64,000 nucleotides of DNA from Plazaster borealis (lineage: Eukaryota > Echinodermata > Asteroidea > Forcipulatida > Labidiasteridae), in contig CM037457.1 in NCBI GenBank assembly GCA_021014325.1, positions 5,314,721-5,378,720 on the forward strand. Reading direction: 5' to 3'. Position 1 is the first letter of the stretch, and each line of letters opens with the position of its first letter. Both the position numbers and the translations under genes were made by a program. The notes under the pieces were generated by a model. That model ran no database searches, had not been told where the DNA came from, and saw only the letters and a list, made by a program, of their open reading frames with translations. This document shows positions 48,284 to 59,705 of this stretch, in pieces.

Positions 48284-48540
48284 AACTAGGCTCACTCTTT
48301 TGGAGCCTGCATGCTTCCAGTGTCTAAGGGATCATTGCTCGGTTTGGGGTTGTTGGTTTTTGTTTTTTTGAATAGATTCTACAAACGTTGGTGAACAAAT
48401 CTACTTATTAATTGTTACCCGTGGTGTTACACACGGGATGTTCTAAACAGTTCTTAATTGAGTTTAGAGTTATAACTAATTGATATATTTTGTGAATATA
48501 CATTTTTTGACAGTTGGTATATATCGCAATTAAAATGTAA
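48284..48540 (+). other. KIDINS220: probable KIDINS220 3' UTR, minimum extent
   Basis: Sequence after the stop with no open frame of note. The first plausible polyadenylation hexamer is ATTAAA at 48529-48534, about 250 nt after the stop, followed by a U/G-rich stretch. Vertebrate 3' UTRs of this gene are kilobases long, so the real end may be farther downstream. Confidence 0.35.
48529..48534 (+). promoter_or_regulatory. candidate polyadenylation signal ATTAAA
   Basis: ATTAAA 246 nt after the stop codon, followed by a T/G-rich stretch. Weak single-site evidence. Confidence 0.3.
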
Positions 48541-48691
48541 CCAAATCAACTACTGTTGTCAAGACTTATCTTGAGTCTTGAATTTTTTTACATGAGACAA
48601 AATGGGCCCAATACTAGGTGAAATTTAGCAAGACAGCCTCACAAAACAGGACTGTTTTTTTTTAAATCAGCTTCTTCAAATCCAGGACTTA

Positions 48692-49075
48692 AAGGATCTG
48701 TATACGTTTGGTAATTACTCTTAAAATTAATGGCAATAAAAACCTTACTTGGTTAGAAGTAAAGCAGCTTCTGATAGAATAATGCATTTTGAGAAACATT
48801 TCACTTTGAAGGAATGTGGTTATGGAAAAAGATTTCCTTTTTTATCCCCAAAAATTTGAATCTGAGAAGCGTTTCTGTCAGAAACTTTTCTCAGATTGTG
48901 TGATTCAATTGCAGATTTTTCTTCCTGCTTGGACATAACCGCTCCAGATTTTTGGCAATATCTCAAAAATGCTACCACCTTATAAAATGAAATTTTCACA
49001 GGTTAGTTTTATGGTGTATAACTATAGGATTGAAACAATCAGTAGATTCCAATTACCAAACGTATACAATCCCTT
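48692..49075. mobile_element. MITE family B
   Basis: Left AAGGATCTGTATACGTTTGG, right ACCAAACGTATACAATCCCTT, TA on both sides. Confidence 0.75.
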
Positions 49076-49946
49076 TAAGAAGGAAAGTGTAGCTCCAGAC
49101 AACGGTCTGCAAATATCTTGTAAACATACGCCTGGCAGTAAACTTGTCAAGTCAACCCAGTGATGTACGTCTTGGTTCTACATGAAATTCTTTTTCCTAT
49201 AGGCTTTCTCTTTTGTTTCCATAGAACCCATATCAGTACTGAACCTGATACCCTTAAGTTAACCTGTGAACATGAAATATAACGAAAAACGTACAGTCTG
49301 CAATTTTTATATTATTATTCTTTTTTTTAACCACAAGCTGAAACAGGAACTTTTTGTTGCCAGTGGCATAGCGAGGGCATTTTCTTTGGGAGAGGGTGTG
49401 TGGCAGCGAAATTGCCGACTTGCCAACTACCAGTAATATTCTCGTCTATTTCAAGAAAGACTAACAGGCCCAACTCGGAACCCTGCTCTATTTAATCATT
49501 TCAAAGCAACAACAGCAACATTTGCAAATTAGGGTGGGTTTTTTTAAGGACAAATTATTATTCTTGGTCAGTAAATTAAGTGAATTTTTGTCGGGATTTC
49601 CTTGTTCTTGATTTTGTCCTTCATTTGCCAACTGAGGCTTAAGATACCAACTTGTCGATAACAATATGCAGTTTTATTATAAGAAGCCTTTACAAGGGGG
49701 CAAGTTATAGGGGAAAACGCACAAATTTCCAGGGCACTGCAAAAGCAGGATGCCAGATGTGTACGGGAGACAAGACAGGAATACCTCCTTGTTTACAAGT
49801 TTCATTCAGGGAGAAAAAAAACCTCATCAAATTTGCTGACATTTCCACTCATACAAAATGGTGGCCGACAGTTATGAACAAAATATAAAGGTCTTTACAT
49901 GTGCATGAGAAAAACTCATTATTAACCAATGCAATATTGCTGACCT
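49076..49946. other. intergenic stretch, nothing recognised
   Basis: No coding or repeat signature I can support; a short open frame at 49652-49888 looks random. Confidence 0.45.
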
Positions 49947-50139
49947 GGGCCCAATATCATAAAGCTGCTTAGCAGAAAATTCTGCTCAGCAAATTTCTTT
50001 GCTAAGCAAGAAATGAGTGGGGTACCAGTCACAGCAATTGTAAATGTATGGTATTTTGGCTGGTAACCTGTTTTTCCTAAGGAAGAGTTTTCTGTGCTAA
50101 GCAAGTGTTTGTGCTTACATGCTTTATGAAATTGCACCC
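49947..50139. mobile_element. MITE family A, variant
   Basis: GGGCCCAATATCATAAAGCT at the left and GCTTTATGAAATTGCACCCT at the right. Same subtype as 55872-56046. Confidence 0.65.
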
Positions 50140-50446
50140 TGTATGTCTGAAACAAAATCCTCTTCCGCTAAAAGCAGAGCGGTGCTATTGAGTTCTGTGA
50201 CCAAAATTATAGAAGCTCTCCATCAGCTGAAAATGTTCTGTAAGCCATGTTAACAAATTCATGTGCTCCTAAATAATCTCACACGGAACCAGGCACAAGT
50301 CATTTCCCATTGCATATATTTTCGGTTGCTAGCCTGTTTTTACTGAGCCTAACTTTTACTGTTCTTAAGCAGCTTTGTAAAATTGGGGCCAGTTTCATAA
50401 CAGGATGCTTAATCACAAACTTTTCTGTAAGCGAAGAAAATATGAT

Positions 50447-50712
50447 GCTTAGCACAGACAGGTTACCAACAAAATACCATGTAGCATATCTCATTTTTCA
50501 CTGGTTCCCTCTGAACTTTTGCTTAGAAGATCAATCTAATAAGCAAAGTTTTCTGATTACAGCTGCTTTATGAAAATTGCTTAGCACAGACAGGTTACCA
50601 GAAAAATGACCATGTAGCAGATCTTATTTTTCACTGGTTCCCTCTTATCTTTTGCTAAGCAGACCACTCTAATAAGCAAGGTTTGCGAGTTACAGCTGCT
50701 TCATGACAATTG
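50447..50712. repeat. about 131-bp tandem duplication
   Basis: GCTTAGCACAGACAGGTTAC begins near 50452 and again near 50579; both continue ATTTTTCACTGGTTCCCTCT and end AGCTGCTT(T/C)ATGA. Derived from a MITE family A relative. Confidence 0.7.
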
Positions 50713-52083
50713 GTTTAGGTTAATACAGCTCTTGTACCAATTATGGAATTTTGGGGAGCCTGCCCCCCTAGCTCCGTGACATTTTACTCCATCTAGAGTT
50801 GAATTACTAGTTTTCATATGAGGAGTGCAATCAATGTAAACATTTTATGCCAAAGATAGGTCTGTTTGATACTGCTGAGGCTGGCGTTCATATTCTATCA
50901 TCATAAACTTGGCAACAACAAAATATATATATATATATATATAATATACATGTACTCTATAATTTTTAACTGTAAATTGTGCAAATTGTATACTGACTAC
51001 AGTCAGAGGTGTCTGGTTTGTCTATAATTCTGTTATTAACATTTTTTCTCAACTAATATATTGGTCATCTTTACCAAAAACCAGGGTATTATACATGAGA
51101 AATCATACACAAGATCAAAGTGAACGTTTTTACTGTTTTTTCTTCTGTGGGCATATATTGTTATCCCATAGTTTTCACATAAACTCATTATTTTAGGTGA
51201 CTATTCATTCCTATGTTATGCAGGACTGTAACAACAACAAATTAACGGAATGACAACTGTTAACTGTGTGGATGGGGTTTGTTTTCCCCCGACGGTCAAA
51301 ATGGAATTTTTGCTCCTGTTTGTACTCCTCTCGATGCTGAAACTGGAATTCTCTTTTACTGAAACATTATTTGAATACTCTGGACACATTGGATTGTGAA
51401 TAATTAACAGGAAATATTTGCATATTGATAACTTGTGCCCACCTATCAACACTTTCCTTACCGATTTACAAAAATGGCAGTGAATATTCATTTTGGTTTT
51501 TTTTACTGTCCCTTAAATCCGTTAGAGGACACAGATTGCTGTAAAACCCGGAGAGCACTGAGGTTGACCGAACTGTAACGTATCCTGCTGTGGACATCAA
51601 TACCACGTGACAGGCGTGTATGGCAAAACGTACCCGGAAAAAGGTCCTAAGCAATCGATGTGAAAAATTGTGGTTTGAGAAAAAATGAGTTGTTCAGTTT
51701 GAGTGGTTCATGGAAATTGTTTTATTCAGTGTAGGAAACTTTAAGTTAAGAATAGGAATTTGAAAACAGAACTGGAGTGCATGTCTAGGATCATGCATAT
51801 TACAGAAAGACGTCATTGTTAAAAAGGTAGCTATTTTAGTGCTTCAGCGTTATGTTACAGCAAAATGTTTAGCGTGCCTGGCAGAAGGTTGTGGAGCCTT
51901 AAATCTTTTTGCCGGTCAGTCAACGAAATGCTGCTTTTTCAGGAACGTTCTTTTTTTAATTTATTTTTAGATGTTTATGTATTCAGTATAATATATGTCA
52001 AACTAAAGCAACTAAGCAAACCCTAACACTAAGCCTAACTCTGACTCCAAGCCTAACCCTTATAACCACTATAAGAGAGCTTA
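50713..52083. other. intergenic stretch, microsatellite only
   Basis: (TA)n at 50924-50945; otherwise AT-rich with no exon or element that I recognise. 52020-52060 has CCCTAACAC/GCCTAACC-like repeats, not a telomeric array. Confidence 0.45.
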
Positions 52084-52429
52084 AAGGCACTGTACACGTT
52101 TGGAAATTGTCAAAGACCAGTGTTCTCACTTTGTGTATCCCAACATATGCATAAAATAACAAGCCTGTGAAAATTTGGGCTAAATTGGTCATCGAAGTTG
52201 CAAGAAAATGATGAAAGAAAAAACACCCTTGTACAAATTTGTGTGCTTTCAGATAGGAATAAAAACTTCTTGCAAGAAGAAATTACCTCTTTCTCAAAAA
52301 CTACGTTACTTCAAAGGGAGTCGTTTCCTACAATGTTTTATACCATCAACAGCTCTCTGTTGCTTGTTACCAAGTCAGTTTTTATGCTAATATATATTTT
52401 GAGTAATTACCAAACGTGTACAGTGCCTT
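52084..52429. mobile_element. MITE family C
   Basis: Left AAGGCACTGTACACGTTTGG, right ACCAAACGTGTACAGTGCCTT. Shorter than 12805-13174 by a few internal deletions. Confidence 0.75.
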
Positions 52430-52577
52430 CAAGCCTAATTGTTATCAACTAAACTGGTCTGTTTATGTTTCTTTAACACGTTATCTCTTTTTAAAACAGG
52501 TTATTTATTCAGTATTGTTTTCTAGTATTAATTTATAAAAAACAGTTAAGTTCTTTTAGAATAATTGTTAACACAAA

Positions 52578-52683
52578 ATACTTTCTGATGTTCTTTTTAC
52601 CTAATTTTTATTTATAATAAGTTGAGACAATACTTTCTGATGTTCTTTTTACCTAATTTTTATTTATAATAAGTTGAGACAAT
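52578..52683. repeat. 52-bp tandem duplication
   Basis: ACTTTCTGATGTTCTTTTTA occurs at about 52580 and 52632 with identical following sequence through AAGTTGAGACAAT. Confidence 0.8.
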
Positions 52684-52877
52684 CTATGTTGATTTTTATT
52701 TACAGATTCGTTGCAATCTATTTGGAGGAAAAAGTATACAAAGTCTTATTTTATACTGTTTGTAAAAAATCATTATCAAAAAAGTGCAAAAGAATTGTTT
52801 TGTTTGTAAGCAAATCATGTGTTTCACAAATCATCTTTTATTTGAAACATAAAACCAGTTTATGCAGCGGGTACTGT

Positions 52878-53224
52878 TGAGACTTGAGGATTCCCCTGTT
52901 TGGGCACTCATAGTGTCCTCATTTCGAGATATAGGTTCCAATCAAGGTAACAGTATCTCCCAACTGGAATAGTTTAGCTGAAGGTGAGACGAGGGTGTTG
53001 TTGACAATCCAGGATTCCCCCAATTGGGCACTCTTAGTATCCTCAGTTCAAGATATAGGTCCCAATCAAGTTAACAGTATATCCCAACTGGGATAGTTTA
53101 GCTGACGGTGAGACGAGGGTGTTGTTGACAATCCAGGATTCCCCCGATTGGGCACTCTTAGTATCCTCAGTTCAAGATATAGGTCCCAATCAAGGTAACA
53201 GTATATCCCAACTGGGATAGTTTT
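52878..53224. repeat. 124-bp tandem array, nearly three units
   Basis: GGATTCCC at 52888, 53012 and 53136, each followed by GGGCACTC, TATAGGT and CCAATCAAG. Period 124; later two units are more alike than the first. Confidence 0.85.
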
Positions 53225-55871
53225 GATGAATTTGACCATTATTCCATAACAGACTGATCCATAAATCCCTGCTTCCTAATTTTATAGACAGCTGCTATTG
53301 GTCAGCCAAAAGTCTGTAAATCAACGTTGCTTATTTTGATTGCTGCAATCGAAATAAACCCAATAGATAGTTCTCGATAGATGCCATCTTTAAGGGGCAA
53401 CTTGGGTTATCGCTTTGGGCCACGTCAAGTGTTGTAATTTTTTTACGCAAGCAAGTGGTTCACCGACAAATCATGCAAGGAATTTTATAGAACTACTGTA
53501 TACCGCACATGGTATTTACACAAAACATGTAGTTGTGCGTTCAAAAAGGGAGTTTCATTGCCCGTTAAGATGGCCGACTTTACACTCTGTGACATCAAGT
53601 TGGAACTATCTATAGGCGTGCACAAAACCCCTGGCAAAGCATAAACCATTTGTTGGTTGATTTCACTAAAATATGACCACCAGATTTGATGAAATTTTCA
53701 CATGCTGGTCGTATTGTGTGGTTACTAAAATTTAGAGGATGTGAATTATTTTACTCTTCCACAAAACAAAAGTGTTGTAGTACTCGTACTCAAAGTCCAA
53801 ACTCGATATTCGACTGAAAGTGTACTCAAAATACCACTTTCCTTTTTTCGCTTTCCTATACATGGGTTAATGCAAAGAATAGAGGAATGAAGCTCTGGAA
53901 ACAGTCAAATTGAAGTTGTCAATGATGTTTTCATGTTTGAAAGATAGTTATTATAACAAGCACACTTTGTCTTCTAGAAATTAGTCCAACAAACTGTTTT
54001 TTATACCTCATTTTGCAGTATTTTTTGTATAAAGTACTCGGCTGTTGGAATCGGTACTCTAATATCAGATGGCACTACCCAAGTACTCGAGTACTACTCG
54101 GCCACCCTAGTACTCGGCAGTACTTGATACTCGACTGGGAAGTATTTGACTACAACACTGCAAAACAATTATGTATTTTGTCTTTAATTGAGCTTTCTAT
54201 TTAGAAGCAAGGCAGGAGGTTTGAGTGCCAGGTCAATATTGAAAGTTCCGAGGGTAGTATATTTTATTGAAAACTTCTGTTGATAATTGTGGAATACAAA
54301 CTATTACAGATGCAAACCTGTACGACTTTGAATTTAAAAAGTACGGATGTCAGCCAGGAGTGTATTCCAATCACTTTTTCATGTTTTGTATTTTTGTCCT
54401 GTTTATGGACACTTTTTTTCGGAATTATTCGTAAATTTAGATTTACAATTGTACGACTTATGAAGCTATAATGAATTCACAAAGTTGAAATTCACCACAA
54501 ATCTGTCTCTGAATTTTTTACGAGATCAAATTGGTTGTATGCAGCATAATTTGCCAATACATTTTTACCTTATTCAGATTTAAATCTTTCTTTCATTTGA
54601 AGCAAAATGTATGCAAAATGAATAGGTAAAACCTGAAATACGTATGTGTCCATTGTTTTGTTTGTTTTGTTTCATATTTTTGGTACCCGCCAAAAAAGAG
54701 GGGACATAAAATGCAATCGAGATAGTACACAGGATCAAGTTGTAGGGCAGTTTTGTAATTTACAGTGGCAGTTCAGAACTTGTAAACAATAAGCCAGAGC
54801 TTTTGATTGGTTGCTCAGAGTCATTTCACTGTAGATGTAACACCATAAGCCTATCAAAAGCTGTTTGACATGTTGATTGGTTATGTGGTGTCCAGGAACG
54901 TGTACTTGTATATAAGTTATATTGTTTGGCTGTGTATAATGTTGTTCAAGTTTGAAGAATTTTTGGGGGGTTTTCTTCTGGATATTGTCGACAGCAGATT
55001 TAGTTTATTAGAAAGATTCTGCTGTAATTATACTGGCAGTGCTGGAAATTGTCAAATGGTTTAATGGATCTTTAAAATACTGCCTCATTTGTATTGGTAA
55101 AGGGAAGATACAACATTGGTGGCCATTTCGAAGTGCGGCAAAGTCAAACATTCTTGACAAATTTATTGCCAAGCAAAAGATTTGCAGGAAAAACCATTTA
55201 AATTTATAATGACACCTCATGGCCTTTTTGGCTGGTACCTGTGACTCCTTCAACATGGGTAATGGAAATTGTTACGCTTAACTGCTGTACAAAATCAAAG
55301 TCCGACAGTTTAAAGAAATTTCTGTGATTTTATGGTTTTGTTGTGATCATTTATAGTATCAACAGCTTGAATCTGAGAGATAAAAAATGCTCGTACATAT
55401 ACTAAAAAAGTAGTGTGGGAATATATTAATACTATGACCTCTTACATTGTTTGGAAAAATTAAAAACACATAGTGTAGTTAAATCTTCATAGGTCATATC
55501 TTATTGATATATTTGTTGAAAGTTGTTGAATCGGAGTGGGTGTAACACTCCTTTAAACCAATGTTGTAGCTTTCCCCTTTCACTAAAGTTTCTAAGTTAT
55601 AAGTGTGCATTATAAAGTGCAACCGAGACAAGAATGTTTAGCAATATTTGTTTGAACTGAATACAACAATAAAAACAAACGACCTGAATTTGTATTTAAC
55701 CCAATGTATTGTCTACATCAAGTCTTTATTGTGGAAGCGTCTTTTAAAGCTAAGTCCAGTTTTGTACGACTCGTGTCTTGGACTCGGACTTGAGTCAAAC
55801 TTGAGTCACATTTGTTATTGTTCGGACTCAAGTCACGATGGTCAGTGACTTGCACTAGGACTCAACCATCT
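53225..55871. other. intergenic stretch, nothing recognised
   Basis: AT-rich with scattered short open frames; no protein family, RNA gene or named repeat. 53760-54140 is enriched in GTACTC/ACTCG words (AAGTACTCGAGTACTACTCG), a local simple-sequence feature. Confidence 0.45.
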
Positions 55872-56046
55872 GGGCCAAATTTCATAAAGCTGTTTAGCAG
55901 AAAATTTTGCTAAGCAAGAAATAAATAGGGTACCAGCCACAGCAATGGTAACTATATGGTATTTTGGCTGGTAACCTATTTTTCCTAAGCAAGAGTTTTC
56001 TGTGCTCAGCAAGTTTTGTTCTTGCATGCTTTATGAAATTGGGCTC
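55872..56046. mobile_element. MITE family A, variant
   Basis: GGGCCAAATTTCATAAAGCT and GCTTTATGAAATTGGGCTC. Confidence 0.6.
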
Positions 56047-56709
56047 TGGACTCTGACTCAAATTCTGACTTGATGTTCAGGACTCAACAGCGAATTAATC
56101 ATTATTTAAACAAACTAATTTCTTGCATTATAGTGAAAAGAGTGAGTTGTGAAATTTGTGTTTGTTGGTTACTACTTTTAAATGAGTTGTTAGCTTAAGG
56201 GTTAAGCTTTCAATTCCTAACTTTAGTTCCCCGAGTTATTTTCATCTTTCATATTTTTCTTGTAGCCCCTTAACCAAGAGTGGCTTCTAGCCTTGTTTGG
56301 GGTAAACTTTCATTGAACAAAATATTTATAAAAAAGATAGTCTTCATTAGGGGACTTAATAACAAACAAAAGGTACAACAAAACATTGCTGTTTTATTAT
56401 GCTTTTTCGGTTTATGAAAGAATTTTGAATTCACAATGGAAGTGAGGAAAAACCAAAATGTTGCCTAATTTTTAAACCTTGGTGTGTACCTTTCAGTTTT
56501 GTTTTGTTTTTGTTGAAAACATATTTTTTACTTTTCACTCAGACTAGTACTTAACCTTACAGTGACTAGTGACCCAAACGACTCCAGACTTGGGATTGAC
56601 ACCGAGTCTTAGGAATCAAATACAAGGATTGAGGGGTCGAATACAGAACTGGTAAGTACCTTTTTGAGGCTTTGTCAGCTGGACATAATAATAATGTACC
56701 CGGTAATAC
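56047..56709. other. intergenic stretch, nothing recognised
   Basis: AT-rich; no signature. Confidence 0.45.
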
Positions 56710-57110
56710 TTTACCTTCATACCGCGCTTAATACTTTGTTTCTGAGCGCTACAATATATATCCTGCAAGGTATGCGGAGCTACGTTTTGAAGTATGAGAC
56801 CTACTCCTTTGCATAGCACCATGTAATGGTTGACAAGGTGCTGTGGTGCAATATGCAGCCAGTCAAACTAGGAACACCGGGGCGAACCCCTTCTCTTTAC
56901 AATAAGTGCACTGGGTTCATTTACATGCATTACACAACACACGGGACCTATGGCTTTACGTCTCATCCGATAGATGCAGCAATAATGCTTAAGTGTCTTT
57001 CTTAAGTTCACTAGTGTCACGACCGGGACTCGAACCCACACTCTGCTGATCAGAAACACCAGAGCTTGAGTCCGTTGTTCTTATCTGCTCGGACACGACA
57101 TGCCAATGGG
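56710..57110 (-). mobile_element. SINE family 4, minus, nearly full length
   Basis: GTTCATTTACATGCATTACA, GGACTCGAACCCACACTCTG, GCTCGGACACGACATGCC, with the 3' part GCAAGGTATGCGGAGCTACG. Confidence 0.7.
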
Positions 57111-57185
57111 CTGCAAACACTCCAGATTGAAAATGTATGGAATTACACAGAGGTGGATCTATATGGAATTGGGTTTACTAGAGCT

Positions 57186-57368
57186 GGGCCCAATTTCATA
57201 GAGCTGCTTAGCAAAAAAAATATTTTCTGCTTAGCAAAAATATGAAGGATACCAGTCACAGATTGTACATGTGACATGATATTTTGGCTTGTTACCTTAT
57301 TGTGGTAAGCATAATTTGGTTGTGCTTAGCTACTTTTTGTGCTTGAGCAGCTCTATGAAATTGGGCCC
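57186..57368. mobile_element. MITE family A
   Basis: Ends GGGCCCAATTTCATAGAGCT and AGCTCTATGAAATTGGGCCC, perfectly paired. Confidence 0.8.
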
Positions 57369-57509
57369 TGGCTAGGTGAAATGCTGAGGAGATCTATGTG
57401 TAGACTCTTGAACTATTCCAATAAATCACACTTGGTATACCACAAAAAGAAACTTACAATGCTGCGGTCTGTAAATCTGCAGCGTGATCAAAATTGTAAG
57501 ATCATTGTA

Positions 57510-57610
57510 GAGTGCCGTGGCCGAACGGTCTGATGCACCAGACAAGTTCTGGTGTTGTTAGAGTGTGGGTTCGGTTCCCGGTCATGGCACTTATGACCTT
57601 GAGCAAGACA
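57510..57610 (+). mobile_element. SINE family 4 head
   Basis: GAGTGCCGTGGCCGAACGGT and GAGTGTGGGTTCGGTTCCCG. The duplicated segment described below begins inside it. Confidence 0.6.
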
Positions 57611-57972
57611 ATTGGGCCGCGCCAAATTGTTGGCTACGGCTACGGCTGGATTGCCGCATTATCATGCATTGAAGTGTAGGATGTCCTTAGTTGTAGCCAT
57701 AGCTGTAGCCGCCAATTTGGATATGGCCTTAACCAAAGTTGTTAAATTGTCCTTTGGATTGGACATGTGTCTAGTGTGTTGTGTTATGCACATTTTATGC
57801 ACATGCTTATGCTCAAAAAGTAGCTAAGCACAACAAAGTAATGCTTACCAGAACAGGGTTACCAGCCAAATTACCATGTCACTTGTACAATTTGTGACTG
57901 GTAGCCTGCTCATTTCTGCTAAGCAGAAAATTTTTAAGCAATAGTTTAAGCAGCTCTATGAAATTAGGCCCT

Positions 57973-58217
57973 GGGCCTAATTTCATGGCTCTGCTTGCCG
58001 TAAGCAAAGAATCGGCGCTTACGGAAGCAGGGAATTCCACGCTTATGTCAAGCGTATTTCACGGGTTAGCAGGGAGCTTTTGCTTGTGCTCGTGCGTACT
58101 CCACGTCACTAGGCATTCTTCGCTTACACAGCTAGCTCATTCGGCGTTTGCTCTGTAGGCGAAGAATGGTGAACGTAAGGGCATAATTTGGCGGTAAGCA
58201 GTCATGAAATTGGGCCT
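57973..58217. mobile_element. MITE family G, long form
   Basis: GGGCCTAATTTCATGGCTCT and GCAGTCATGAAATTGGGCCT; inner TTCGCTTACACAGCTAGC. The open frame inside is an artefact. Identical arrangement at 62949-63193. Confidence 0.65.
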
Positions 58218-58652
58218 AGTACACTTGTCTTTAAGAGAAGGGGGCTTGCCTCAGTATTTCTGGCAAGGTTGGCTGCAATAATTAGTACTATCCCTATAAG
58301 TCAAATTTGATATCACACTACAAATCATAATTCACGTACACAACTTCATTCCTTGATAACAAAACTTCATTTTATTTTTTTGAGAATCAGTTGGCAACTC
58401 AGCCTTCTTTGGTCTTTGGAACTAATTCACTTATGAAGCATCTTCAACATTACAGTTCAATCATTATACAAAAATATGTGCCAACTGTAAATTTAAATAC
58501 ATCTAATATTTACATTACAATCAATTTTATTGATACAGCCGTGGAATTTATTTCATTTTTCATCCTGTGAGGTAACAAAATAACAAAAGAAGAGCACCTA
58601 CTTTTATAGGAAATTTGATTTACAAACTACACAATTTTTTTTTTTTGAACAG

Positions 58653-58798
58653 TGTGAGGGCGCTGCAGATGTATAAAAAGGCATCTCAGAGCCAGCTTTT
58701 GGTCATATGCAATGATGAGAGCATGCAGAGAGGACCTCTGGTAACAATCCAGAAAGACTGCAATTCACACATGAGCACCAAGATGGCGGACACTGCAG
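58653..58798 (+). CDS. candidate first/early exon, copy 1 (MADTA start)
   Basis: 146 nt between a T13-GAACAG acceptor-like site and GTGAGC donor. The ATG at 58783 has the context ACCAAGATGGCGG and would encode MADTA before a phase-1 junction; the frame is also open upstream (NSVRALQMYKKASQ). AAGATGGCGG resembles the YY1 motif found downstream of many animal promoters. I do not recognise the gene and found no following exon in the window. The exon-like status is a hypothesis. Confidence 0.3.
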
Positions 58799-58827
58799 GT
58801 GAGCACTCTAAAAACTAGTCGGATTAT

Positions 58828-58871
58828 CGTAACCCTCCATCCTCCCGACGGTCCAAGGATGGAGGGTTACG
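58828..58871. repeat. perfect 16-bp hairpin, 12-nt loop
   Basis: CGTAACCCTCCATCCT (58828-58843) pairs exactly with AGGATGGAGGGTTACG (58856-58871), 30 nt after the donor of the candidate exon; it is preserved in the second copy. Confidence 0.85.
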
Positions 58872-59426
58872 ATTATCGCAATGATCTCAAAACCTTCCCA
58901 TGATGAAGGCGGTTCATAGAGCTCATTTTCTTGAATTTTACTTCAATCCTCCTACTACCTGCTGCACTGTATGAACTTCCTCCATGGTATTCCCTACAAG
59001 CAAGTCATAGATAATGATATGGGTTGTATAATTAACAAGTTTACATTTATTTAACTAAGAAGTAAATATTGTCTAAGTATGGGCCTTGTACCACATGAGG
59101 TAATTTTCACAGGCAACTTGGAAGCTGAAAACTGTATTGCACCAATTAAGTGAATATATTCAGTAGCAGATGGAAATAGCTTTTAAAAGTGTGTTACAAT
59201 CCCCAAGAAAATAATGTAAAAATTCAATGGCACTCCACACTAATGATGTAACTTTTGCTTAAAATACCCAGCTGTCAGACACACATTCCACCACTTGCGC
59301 GATAATGGCATCATCGACGCGCCAAACTGCACTAGTAGTATAGTCAGTACAGTCAAGTAAACATAACATTTTGACATGTATGAACGGGTATGTTAGTGAA
59401 CTTTAACAAATTTGTCTGAGATCTGG

Positions 59427-59705
59427 GGTCGTCACCGTGGTCCAGTGGTTAGACTGCTGGACTTTGCAATCACAAGGTTGTGGGTTCGAATCCTATCAAG
59501 CTAACCGCTGCTTTCACAATGACTAGAATAAATATTTTCGTCTAGTTACTGAATCACAATTTCTTGATTTGTGCAATTCATAATCATAGACGTTAAACCA
59601 ATGTTTGTATAAGAGAGATTGGCTGTTGCCAGCTTGGTGGTTCATATCCCCTTGTGGGAGTTTGCCACATTCCCTTGGACGGGAAGATCATCTAAACAAC
59701 CAATC
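59427..59705 (+). mobile_element. SINE family 5, plus
   Basis: GTCACCGTGGTCCAGTGGTT and GTTGTGGGTTCGAATCC, then TAGACGTTAAACCAATGTTT and a right end GACGGGAAGATCATCTAAAC. A diverged tRNA-like head, not a tRNA gene. Confidence 0.7.

Larger units (their letters stand above)
40289..46369. other. 6.1-kb intron
   Basis: Listed elements aside, 40320-41270, 41440-41880, 41920-43040 and 44360-45110 contain nothing I can name. The stretch 42800-42835 has a perfect short hairpin: GGTGTTCGTGCAATATGTGC then ACGAACACC. Confidence 0.45.
57535..59031. repeat. segmental duplication, copy 1
   Basis: About 1.5 kb matching 62491-64000 with few differences. Includes a MITE A fragment (57804-57972), MITE G (57973-58217), and a candidate exon (58653-58798). 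Copy 1 lacks the left end of the MITE A that copy 2 keeps. Confidence 0.9.

Noticed and set aside
47624..48262. 212-codon open frame on the minus strand
   Set aside because: Shadow of the GC-rich last KIDINS220 exon in antisense; no protein-like features, and the plus strand is clearly coding.
46385..48283. Independent gene starting at 46385
   Set aside because: The first codon is GTG inside a spliced exon; coding sequence continues upstream to the AG at 46368-46369 and matches the KIDINS220 C-terminal part.
52020..52065. Telomere-like CCCTAA repeats
   Set aside because: Only a few irregular CCTAAC words, not a TTAGGG array.
57958..58158. 66-codon open frame repeated at 62934-63134
   Set aside because: Lies entirely inside MITE family G; repetition comes from the segmental duplication, not from a conserved protein.
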